DNA of 64,000 bases from NCBI GenBank assembly GCA_000328365.1, contig KB303858.1:69752-133751 (forward strand), read 5' to 3'. A program made the translations under genes and the position numbers. The DNA comes from Capitella teleta. Its lineage: Eukaryota > Annelida > Polychaeta > Capitellidae. Numbering within the stretch: position 1 is the stretch's first letter; every line of letters starts with the position of its first letter. This document shows positions 38,301-50,000 of this stretch, piece after piece. The notes beneath the pieces were generated by a model that made no database searches, was not told where the DNA came from, and was given only the letters and a program-made list of their open reading frames with translations.

Positions 38301-39572
38301 AATCTATGTATTGTAAACACTGAAAAAGTATCAATAGCTTTGAAGTACTAGTAATCAAACAGGATGTATAAAACTAAACACAATGCAAGTCGAAGCAGGG
38401 ACGTCAGTACCAGTGCTTCTATCCCTGCAGCCACACTGAGTGGTGGAGAGAATGAGGCATGTGAATTGTCAGTGGAACTGAACAGGAAAGAACCCACACA
38501 CAGCACATTACTTTGATGTTTCGGCAGAACCAATAATCTCGAAGTCTTTGCCTCTTTGTTGTAAGGTTACTGATGCCCTAAAGCTGAATTGCAAATGCTG
38601 AGTATACGACCGCTGAGTTACTTCTCATGCATTTTGATAACATTAGATGAGTTTTGTGATTATATAAGAGCTACTGATTCTGTGAATGTGGCTCCGATGT
38701 AATTATCTCTCAATAACGACCCACAGCGTAGATTAACGATGCTCTATACACACTGATTTAGAAGGGCGAGAAGGCGAGTTTAAGATCAGCCTTGTTCTGT
38801 CAGCCTGGGGCATGTAATCTAAGTGCGACTTCCGCCTTGCGACACCCGCTTAAAACACAAGTGCGAAGTGACTAAACGCCCTATCGATCCAACCCCTACT
38901 CGTTTGATATTTTCAAATCAGTTGCTTCCGAGGCATCACGTTTGCGCTCTCGAGGGTGAAATCAGCCAAGACGGGAAATCGGAATCGACGAAATGCTGAC
39001 GAATAGCGTCGGGATAATCCACACCAAAACGTGAGGACGAGAAGAGCGATGCATTATACACAGATAGCCGATGGTCAGCACAGCCAATTACACCACCGAC
39101 CCTTGCTCTGTCGAGACCACTGACCAATAATCGAATTTGTTTAATGCCCTCGGGCGCATTCTGATGCTTCTGCTGGGCGTGCTCACGTGACAATGGTCAA
39201 TTTGGGTAGTTCAATGGCCTAGAGTATTTGTCCAATACAATACCCTTCAATTCAACCCCCCACCCTAGAAGAAATGAAATAATATTTTAAAAGAACATAT
39301 GAACTTATGATTTCTGTCTGCTCCTGTTCTTAATACAATCATACTTATCAGCAATATCATATCTCACTGCTATGATATTAAACTGTTATGCTTTTATCGT
39401 TGCTTTATCGTTGCATTGAAATATTTTGCACTGAAATTTATCAAACCATTGAGATCGAACTGTTGAACCTTGAAATTTTCTTTCCTTGTCGAATAATTGG
39501 TGCATACTTTGAGTAATAACTATTTCAAGTATTGTCAAAAACCATGTATAGTAGTATTTTTTTTGTGGGCTG
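35306..39572. other. 4.3-kb stretch with no recognised gene
   Basis: Only short chance frames are present. Small local repeats include 'ataattatttcaa' copies at about 36659-36700. No RNA gene or mobile element was recognised with confidence. Confidence 0.4.
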
Positions 39573-39672
39573 ATTTAACCTTGGAATCCTGAAGCAACTA
39601 AGGCTCATGTGGTCCGAGGAGGTAAGCAGGAGTTAAGTACCTTACCCAAGGACACAAGGTTGGTGGCTGGCT
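39573..39672 (-). mobile_element. SINE family A, copy 2 (3' body, minus strand)
   Basis: On the minus strand this reads GCCAGCCACCAACCTTGTGT, then CCTTGGGTAAGGTACTTAAC and CTGCTTACCTCCTCGGACCA. This matches the body of the complete copy at 56582-56750 block by block, through the terminal GGTTAAAT. The tRNA-like head is missing or too diverged to recognise. Confidence 0.78.
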
Positions 39673-39709
39673 ATACGATCTATGAGATCCATTAGGGGCA
39701 CGGAAAAGA

Positions 39710-39875
39710 CTCAAACATCTTCATTGCAATGGATAACGCTCAAATGTCTTTGTTGTCATGGATAAAGCTCACACATCTTTGTTGTCATGGATAAAGCTCA
39801 AACACATTGTTGTCATGGATAAATGATATATAAATGATATATAAATGATATATAAATGATATATAAATGATATAT
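39710..39875. repeat. Minisatellite: 29-bp units, then 11-bp units
   Basis: About four diverging copies of a 29-bp unit (core TTGTTGTCATGGATAAAGCT) at 39710-39822 run directly into five exact copies of the 11-bp unit AAATGATATAT at 39821-39875. The second array appears to have arisen from the 3' edge of the first, which ends in GGATAAA. Confidence 0.85.
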
Positions 39876-40244
39876 ATAAAGCTCAAACATAGTAATGATA
39901 TAATCAAAGTGCTCAACATATGTTGAAATCTAGCAAACTTCATCAATTTCTTTATTTTTCATTTTTTTTTTTTTATCACTTCAATCTGTATTGCATGATT
40001 TTTGCGCAATAAATGATATATATTCGTAGGAACACAATGACCTGGATGTACTCATGTAACGTTTGTAGCGTTTTTAAATAATAGTAAGGATAACAATAAT
40101 TTTATTTCTTCAATGCATAAATCATATAGAACATTGTTTTGGATGAGTATTAAAACAAGATAAAAGAATTATACTTAAAAACACAGATCATAATGTGATC
40201 TACACATATGGCCTTTAATGTAAATTTTATTATATTATATTATT

Positions 40245-40960
40245 TTCTCATAAAAGTTTTATGCATGCACGATATATCGACTGTAATAAATTATATTTAG
40301 CATACAATTGCATAGCAAGACAGACGATGTCTCCAAGCAGCTGGAGATAAAATTAACAGTGGTAAAATAAAACATGGCACTCGATAAAAACCTTGACGGC
40401 AATAAATCAAGATCCATATACAAATAATTATTATCCGGATTACAATTCAATAGCTTGTCGGTATAAAATACATTCAAATAATTGCAGTTACAATTGTATT
40501 TGGACATCAAACGCTGGGCAAACTCAATTTTCTTAATATTAAACAGTGTGATCATCAACGATTTATAAAGAGAAGATTTAACAAGAGAAGGAGCTTCAAA
40601 ACCAACACTGCGCTTGGATATAGCTTGTCAATATGTACATTAAACGACTGACTTTCATCATTTGGAACATTATTCATCGTGTAATCGATGGATGTAACGT
40701 TCTTTTTCTTGACGATTAATCGTTAAAACCTTGGAATTAGAAAGAGAAAAATGCATATTCCACAACTGACTCCACTCGAGTATTTTATTTAGGTCATCAT
40801 GAAGTAAAATGCAATCATTAACATCATTAATCTATTTAAAACACTTGCTGTCTTCAGCGAACAATGCTGTCGTCCAATTGGATGCAACGCTTGTTAGATC
40901 ATCGATAAACAGCAAGAATGCACAGAGATTCAATGCAATCACGAAAAGAGATTGTGCAAT
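40245..40960 (-). mobile_element. LINE reverse transcriptase remnant
   Basis: On the minus strand from about 40950 the frame reads FLLFIDDLTSVASNWTTALF, then AEDSKCFK. This corresponds to the RT catalytic region (usual FADD, here FAED). It continues through one stop as LLHDDLNKILEWSQLWNMHF and SLSNSKVLTI, the standard segment after the catalytic box. Further down, 40558-40259 keeps an open frame with weak resemblance to the LINE tail. The altered catalytic residue and the stops show an old dead copy. Confidence 0.72.
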
Positions 40961-41392
40961 GCTTGGTAAACATATGGGCAACAGACTCAGACAGGTTTAG
41001 TAGCTCACACTCTGGCAATTACCGTTTATCTAGCCATGCTGTACAGGTGTAAGAACAGGTATCTGGTTTTATTACCCGTTAGAATCGCCGAGCACCTAGG
41101 CCCAACTTTCTGGACTCATAACTGGTTTCCACTAATCAGTCTATTTCGTGCATACACCCTGAATTTGTTCTAAAGTCACGAATTTAGGCTTGGTTTGCTG
41201 CATTTCTTGATCGTGTTATGCGAGATTGTCACGCAAGCAACCTTTGCCATTGGAATGCGTTTATACTTGTGCACACGCTGGGCTCTCATAATTTGCAAAG
41301 ATGAATGCGTATGACATATCAGCTAGATACAACGATAAGACTGATACAAACGTAGGCTGTAAACGATAGACACCCCCCACCCCCCCCCCGAA

Positions 41393-41442
41393 NNNNNNNN
41401 NNNNNNNNNNNNNNNNNNNNNNNNNNNNNNNNNNNNNNNNNN
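41393..41442. other. Assembly gap (50 N)
   Basis: This gap is bounded by a C-run (41372-41389) and by CCCCC followed by a long A-run. It is a homopolymer-induced gap. Confidence 0.99.
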
Positions 41443-44055
41443 CCCCCAAAAAAAAAAAAAAAAAAAACCCAAACCGCACCAAAGAGTCAGAAAAAAAAAC
41501 TTCCATACGTTTGACTTAAAAATAAATACTTGACACTTTGCCTATTAGTTACTTATGACCCACAATTAGCCCTAACATCAGCTTCAATTGTAACTATAGA
41601 TACGATTACTCAAGTCTAATTTGGCCCTTTCTGTACAAGGACATGAACCCAATCAATTATCCTTCAACGAACAAATTGGAATGAGTGAGAAATTTCTTCA
41701 TTAACTCCTTATCTACAGAGATGCCCGAACTAACTAGGTCAAAAGTGGTCATTAGCATGTGTAACTAGTTAAAGAGGAGTTCCCTTCACCTGGAAATGGC
41801 TCTACAATTGCAATATTATGTTATAGAACAGTGTGCATGTGTACACTATTATTGACCACAATGAGCAACAGTGAAGGATGCCATGGATTCAACAGGCAGC
41901 CATGAGATCAGGGCGAAAGAGCAATTATACAGACAACCAATAGGGGTCGCCAGGGAGGCCTAGATCGGGCATGCTTAGTAGCTGATCAGTGCGACCCAAA
42001 TGCATTTAATTGGACTGTCAACTTGAAGGGCACGGTTAAAGTAAATGAGGTACCATTTTCTTTTTTACATGGCCTACTACAGGTTTAAACCCCCCGTAAG
42101 GTTTGATTGTCTCCTGCTCTTAACCATGGTTTGTGTCATCTGGGTGAATGGTCACGTGTGCAATCATGTGACTCCACACAAAGGGCATCAAACGAGAAGG
42201 GGTAAAACTGTGTACCCCTGGAGAGACCCCAATTTAGGATATTTTATCAGGGTTGTATGTTGAGAGAGAGTTGTGTATTGGGGAGCTGGATCACTCTGCT
42301 GCATGGCACGTCAAATCAGGAATTTCATTGCTGTCCACAGATCCCAGGAAGACTATCACATTAGGGGAATTGTAGCGAGCACGACTGTCAAAGTATGAAG
42401 TGCGGGGGCGAAGTGCTGGCATGCGTGCTTTGAAGCAAAGATTGGCCTGTGCAGTTTTTTTTTCTCGGATCTTGTGCTTGAAAGGAGATCTCTGTACAAT
42501 GTACGAGCCATGTTTTGCTATATAGCCTTGGACGTTGTCATACATCCATGAATCGGTTTTGCCTAACTAACAGCGCCCAAACTGTAACTAGCTTATGGGG
42601 GATGTTCAATCCCTCCTTTAGCTACGCCAGTGGTTTATAAAGTAAGAATAATGACTTATGCATATATATATTTTCTATATTATCCCCATGACTTGCTCAG
42701 GAGAGATTGCTGGCGGGAATTGAACTCAAAGCGCCCAGAATCAAAGTCTGTAATTAATAAGAACGCCACGATGTTCAATTCGCCTGTCACAGCCACAAGA
42801 GGGCACCGGAAGTGGGCCCCTGACATCCGACCTTCAATTAGGGCCGGCGGCACGACCCGATCGTCGAGCGTCTACTCATGTGACCTGACTCTCAGTACTG
42901 TGAGCGATCCTTTGATAGTTGTCGATGAATACTAAGGTGCTAAGCGTACACTCGGCTGACCAAGATTTTTGGTCGCAGTGACCTTGGCTGTGTTTACGAT
43001 CTTTCTCTCCGCACCCGCGCCTTTAAACGCCATCCTACACGTAACAACACACTTAAGGTTCGTGTAAGTATAGCGTGTCCACCTTGAAGCCCGTCTTGCT
43101 CGGCTCAGAATCAAGAAAAGTTGACAAGGATCAAGCTCACAGGCCATCAGGACAATCCCATCAAGGGTGATGGGCAGTTTGTGGTCAGAAATGACCCTTT
43201 TATGTGGCTACTCGACCGCCGTGAAACCTCATCTCGCCTCATAAGGGCCTATCATATTAATTGGAATTTTTGTGCGAAAGCAATCCATGATTATGGAGAC
43301 GAATGGTGTCTGTTTTTCGTTCCTGCTCGATCGAAGGTTACTGGATTTTGCGACATGTCTCATTGCAGCACAAATCTGCATGATACAAATTCTGGAAGAT
43401 GTCTTGGAATGGCAAATGTTTAGTCATTCACATCATGCTTTTCACCCAGAGAAGGTGCTGTTAAGTCCCGTCGGCCCTGGCTAGCGTTAAAGAAGGCGAC
43501 TAACGCTTTGCAAGGGACAAGATTGGGCTGTAATCCCCGCTGGCTGCGGATCGCCCTTCCAACCGATATCAGCATTATCAACAGCCATGAATTCATATCA
43601 CGTCGTCAAAGCAACGCGATATCCCTGAGATGACGTCCTTGTGACCAGATCTGGTGATGACGCCTTGACGTGAGGGGTTCCCTCTTCCCCGGCAATGCTA
43701 AATTGGGAAACATTTCCCCAAATGAGTAGAACAAAAAAACCCATTCTCTTGGCCTCAATGTAGTTAATAATACCCCATTTGATGCTGTAATTAAATGATT
43801 GTTGACCAGCGATCGTATTCACAACGCAGTAGCAACTAAGAAAAGCTGGCTTCGGTGATTGCTTCGCGCTATCAGCATACAGCGTTAGAGAGCCGAAGCG
43901 GCTGCAAGTCATTTGGGATGGCACAGTGCCGCTGGTAAACAGGCGCAGAGAAGCTGCTTGTGTTCCAGTCTCCTCCTCTTTGGATTAATCGTCCGTTGGA
44001 TTAAAACATACAAAACAATGTGATTATATTTGAAAATCACCAAAAGTGGAACAAG
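41443..44055. other. Non-coding stretch upstream of the nicotinic receptor gene
   Basis: No coding similarity was recognised. The frames at 42045-42263, 42291-42545 and 43121-43423 are short and resemble nothing. The last few hundred bases presumably hold the receptor promoter, but no TATA box is convincing. Confidence 0.4.
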
Positions 44056-47000
44056 ATGCGTGTGGAGATATTTTGTATTTTGTTTATATTTTCGTTATGT
44101 GCGATTGAAGGCCAGTCTAAAGCGACAGGCATGCAGAAGAGTGAGTATATCATTGTTTATTTCAGGGTCTTGACTAATTTAGCAATGAATAGAAGACTTT
44201 GAATTAGGTGAACAATGACGAGGAATTGCTCTTGCGGGGGGAACACAATTGTGTGAGATTCATCATGGTCAATGCAGTCCATCAGTTGGAAAAGGATAGA
44301 ATTATATGAAACGTTGTCTGGAAGGAGATCTGCGGTTAGATCAGGATGAGAGAGGCCTCTCGTGTCATTCTTCGTTGCCTGCAATCGCTCTTAATGTTCC
44401 ATATGAGACCAACAAAAGCTGCTTGTCTGACATGGCGATTAGGAAGACGATATCCAAAGCATGTTATCTGCACTATTGATTGCATAGGTTATTACGGATG
44501 GCCAAAGCATAACCCAGTGGTAACTCAACAGTCTAGACTCTTATTGGTGTCATTAAACTTGCAATTGAACACGCTTCGTGTATGATATGTTGCTCAGTAA
44601 CGCTCGCTAGGAAATTATTAAATGAACACTGTGAGCAATGGAAATCTAATACAATCCCACATATCAGTTTTATTTCACCTGTGTATATATATAAATGCAT
44701 ATTAACAATATATAAACTCACCTATATATTCCTCTGTTATCATGCATATACAAAAAACAATTAAGGTACGGGTCATAAGACATTTTAACTGACGGTCAAT
44801 TAAAGATCTATTCAGATCGAGTATACAGTAATTATATTTTGTTCCGAATATCGTTGAAAAGACCCCACAGTCTAATTATTTGGCAATAATTTTGAATAAC
44901 AGGCACAACAAGGTAATGAGTGCTGTCATCGTATTCAGAAATGCTTTCACGTCGCAGTGAAGGGGTAATAAGTTAATGGCTGCTAGCTTCAGTAAGATTT
45001 ACTTTGTGGATTATCCTTACTCAAACCTTTACGCCAGTTTGAAGCGCTAAAAGGCTTGTTTACATTGTAGGAATTTACGGGTAATTATGTAAACTATGCT
45101 GTGTTTAATGCGCTAATGTCTGATAAAGGTAATATGGTATGCCCGTGTTAAGTAAGAGTGAAGATAAATTATATTAATATCTGCCATTTACAATGGTTGC
45201 TGCAGGAAATGTGCTGCGCTGGGTTAACCACAGGCCTATAATAATTGTGTCATTAGAATTGCAAACAATGATGAAATTCTGAATAATGACCGTCTACATG
45301 CGGAAAGGATATTATGCCTTTTCCGCTCAGTGAGTAAATAGCATATGGTAGGTCTGCATGTAATTATATCACCCACTCACCCACAAAGTAAATTACTTTC
45401 GGATAACAACCTAAATTTTATATGTGAAGTGCGTTTTATGTTTTCTGAGCTGACTAGCAAGCAAACGAAACTACCAATCACTTAACAAATTTACGGATTT
45501 ACCTGCGTTATTGCAATCACCGTATTCTCATAGCCCCTCTATGCGGGAGACATAAGCAGTCGAGTGCATTAGCTCATCAGTACATTGGTCACGCCTCTGC
45601 TAGCATTACCATGGTATAATGAATTGGGGCTTTCGCTACCAATATGGTGGCGAAAATTAACAGTAAATACCATGAATTATGTGACATTAACCACGTGACA
45701 CCCCATCATCCAGGGAACAAGAACAATCAACGGAGACTAAACAAGAATAATCCCAACCGAAGATACGGATCCAGAGGACAAGACATGTTTCTGTCTAACT
45801 ACCCCAACATTGACGACGGTACTTGACACACAATCTCGCATGCTTCTACCTCTCTGTTGGCTTGAAATCCTTCCGCATTTTGTATTCTTGCAGCTGTTTC
45901 TTTAGAATTTCATTATGCCTGCCTTTTATATTTTCTCTGTGTATATGTTGTGTTTTTTTCCATCCTGTGTGTCTATAGCACCTGTAGCTTTGCCTGCCAA
46001 GCGCGTTCATTCTCCAAGCCACAATGGTTAGCACCAGGCAGATGAAATTCATTCATAGCTCTGATGAATCTACGACCATTATCAATGTGAGGAATTTTTC
46101 ATTAGCGTTGTTGGATGATAGGACTTATAAAGGGAGTTCTACCTAAATTGGCTAATATCACTCGGGTATTACACACAGAACCACAGATGCACAGAGGAAA
46201 TATGCCAATATATTTTATGTAATTAAATTCCAGGGATTTCACGGAGACTAGTGTTGGTGGAAAAAGAGGGAATTAATGAATATGACAACATCAAAGTAAT
46301 TGATTATAACATTTCTGGTATTTTGGTATTTTTCCGCTTATTGGACCCAAGTGTTACTAGTTCAAGAATAAACTGCACACTCAGTTAATTTCATTACCTA
46401 GTTTATCATGTCTATGCCATATCTCGTTCTCCAAATTGACCCTTCACAGTTCATACCGTGTCAGGGCGGAGATTTCAAAGCATTATGGGTCTATTTCCGG
46501 GTATCTGAATAAGATAAAAAATGGCCATTTGAGGCAATCATGTAAAACGTGTTTCAGCTTGGAGAATTCCGAGGAGATAGCCGTGTTAGCAAACTAGATA
46601 ATTATGCCACGGAATCCATGTCGTTGTATAGCACTCGGCTCCTCAACATCTGCATCCTGCTTTTAAACGAAGCTAGCCAGAGACCAGGTGTCCGAACCAA
46701 CTGCAAAGCGATGTGCCATGTGATCCATTTTGGTTGGCTGTATCCGCGTTTTATGCATCACACGAGGTAAACAAATAATCCATAATTCAGCAAAATGCAC
46801 ATTTTAAGCCTTTTAGGTTTGTGTACAGCTGGGTAGGCCTACAGCAGTAGCATAAAACGCAAACGCGTTCAGCCATTTGCCAAATTGCGTAACAGGGCCT
46901 ATACCCAGGGCTTGGAAATATTGAGCAATTATTTCGGAGATATTATTGTATTACAATGTACCTCATCAACGTGCTATTATATTACTTGCCGAACACATGT

Positions 47001-50000
47001 AATTACAGTCTGACTTATGCCTGTGTAAAAGTAAATTGACCTCATGACCTTACCACGTCTGCCTCAAACATCATGCCCAAATTCTCAACTGTAACTACCG
47101 AGTTACTTCCTGACCACCCGAAGTAGATCGGCGGCAGTGGACGGCAATGTGTTATAGCTAACGTTTGGTGGCATTCATATTATTTTGCAAAAGCAAGTTA
47201 GTTATAATTAAACTCAAGCATTGGACTTGCTCGCAGATCAGCTGAATAGCGGTAACCAGGCGCTAAGAGTTGAAGCTCGGCGGTATCAATTAAACAATCT
47301 GGCATGAGGGTTTATATTATGCTGGTATAACGCCAATATAAGTGAGGTTCTATGTGCCGTCCTTCAGGGATAAGGGCGATCTCGGTAAAATTTCAAATTC
47401 ATATTGCCCAACTCTGATTTATGAATTGGAAGCTTTTTAGCGAAATGAATACAAAGCAGGAAAGTTTTGTGCAGTTTAGTAGGCAATGGCATATTCGCGT
47501 GTCGTGTTGCGTCGTTTGCTGAAAGGTAAGTTTTTTGTCATATTTCTTTAGTTGGATACCAGGCAAGGTTGGGAGGGGGGGGGGGTGGTAAGGGAGCGTT
47601 TAACACTCAACAATGTATTCAGGTATTATCTAGATAAAGGACAGACAGTTAGACCTCCTGAGGAGGCGCAAGATATTGTGTATTGGCGTGCAGAATGGAT
47701 CGAAGGCATACCGCGAGACAATTATCGGGCGCTAACCGCAAATTGTATCGGACGATGAGTTTCAATTGTTGTACAGGAGGTAATGATTGTGTTAGTTTTG
47801 CATGTCGGTGTTTGTGCTTCACTGTGACATGTTGGTGGCTGCATTGGTTATTGTTTAGAACAATTCAACTAATGAGGGCGATATAAAGACATCGATGCAC
47901 TAAGATTGTTGTGTAATCAATAATTATTATATGATATAATAATTATTATTATTATAATATTATATTAAATAATTATTTATGCCATATCAATACACCGTGG
48001 ATATAGATGTTTATACATCCGTGCATATCGTTGTATCGCTTCGAACCTTCTTTTGAACATATTTTATTTATCTTCATAAGATGTCATCGCTTTTTCCCGC
48101 ATTTGCAGAGCGGCTCGTACGAAGCCACTGACAGTTCGGTGTGCTTTCCATATTATGGTTGGGCAAAAGTCAGTTCCATTCAATAACACATCTTTTTAAA
48201 GCATTGTTTAAAATTTTGCTTAAAGGATTGCGTCTTTCACAATGGATGCCTCTTCATCGAAACTGGCGATCAATGAAATATCGATTTGAACATGCATTAC
48301 CTGGAATTGACAACCATAGCAACTAATAAAATTCATGAGTTTATAATTTCAATCCTGTGGGAATTAACCCGTTAAATCAAGACGGACTCTTGCAATCAAT
48401 GTTAGTATTAAGAATTGTTGGTCAATTTTTTTTTTACTTTCATTAGAATAGAAGCATGCATGTCATTGCCACCTTGACCATGTTTAACTTTTGAACTCTG
48501 ACCCAGAAGACTCTCCAGATGAGCAACGTCTACTGGCAAACCTCTTGGGCAGATATGAACCGTCTGCTCGGCCGGTTTATAACGCTTCACACACTGTAAC
48601 TGTTGCATTCGGGTTAACCTTCATTACAATATTTGACATGGTAAGTATGTCACCCATGACAGTCAGCAAGTATTCCATAACCCCTCGTGGCTTTTTATGT
48701 TGTGATGCATAGAACTCACACTTCAGTGTTGTTTTTAGCACGCCACTAATAACCATCTTACAACCATGAATAGTAATAAGCAGCTTGATTTACGGGTATA
48801 TTTACCATCTTTTCAGAGTTGAATGGTCTTACTGCTAAAGAGTAGAATATTTTGCGTATTTCTTAGATTGTCTTAGCGGCAAAACTGTTCAACAAAACCA
48901 AACTGTGATGGTTGTATTTAATTGGTACAAAATAAAGAAAACATAAAGTAAATTTCGTGCTGTCTTCTTCTTTTGAATGTTGTTGCCATGACAATCAAGA
49001 CTCAAAAATGCAACGAGATCTATGATTGGATAGTGCATTTTGTATTAGCCTCTATGATTGGATGTTGTGCTTTGTAGAGAATACCAAGGACTGGCCGGAT
49101 GAACAGCGCCTTCTTCACAAGTTATTTCGAAACTATGATACAGCAGGTCGCCCGGTCTACAACGCATCGCACACAGTCACCGTGTCCTTCGGCTTGACCA
49201 TGACCCAGATAGCAGACATGGTTGGTATGCTTAAAGTATTCGTCATTGTGAATAGAAAAAAAAAAAAAAAAAAAGAGTTAACAATTCGACAATGAAAAAA
49301 AAAACCCAAACGTACCAGACTGTTATTCACAATACAGCTATTTCAAGTATCTCCTCCTCCTGAATCGATTTGTAACAAAATGGGATGAATTCTAGTAAAC
49401 ACCCTATACATTTGTATCCCATTTTGTTGCAAATCGAATGACTATTTGGTATTGCAGAATATTTGCCAGATATTGTTGTTGAACTCAAGTTCCCATGTCG
49501 ATTCTTAATCAATGTTGTCTGTTGATAAAAACTCTGCTTCTACTAACCCTGTTTATGTTGCTGGAATTATAATACTATGTAGAAATTGATACACACTATT
49601 ATATTCCATAGTTACTTAGCTACCCAATAGTAGAATTGTTGTCATTTCAATGCCCGGTCATAAATTCGCCTGTATATCTGAGCAGGAGGTGCCCAGATAC
49701 GGTTCGATCTCATTAGCTCCAATGACGAAAACATAAAAGTTGTTTGTGATCTGACTCTAGAAAACTGAGCGGTATAAATCTTGTTCTAATATAATATTCG
49801 TAAGCTATTTACCGTAGCACCGTTAACACAGATTCGTTAACTTCAATAATCCGACATCTACTCTTTTTCCCAGTGAAACGAGGCATTATAATAAAAAAAA
49901 GTGTAGATGTCGCGTCAAACTAGTTAATACTTAATAACAAATAAATTTTTATTAGACTAGACACTTTATGATATATTTTGATGGTTAATATCTTTATCTT

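Noticed and set aside
39710-39875. Tandem units considered as a CRISPR-like array
   Set aside because: The units are contiguous, with no unique spacers, and the genome is clearly animal. It is a minisatellite.
47552-47758. 68-codon frame after the candidate alternative first exon
   Set aside because: It has no resemblance to receptors or to known mobile-element proteins and begins in a G homopolymer.
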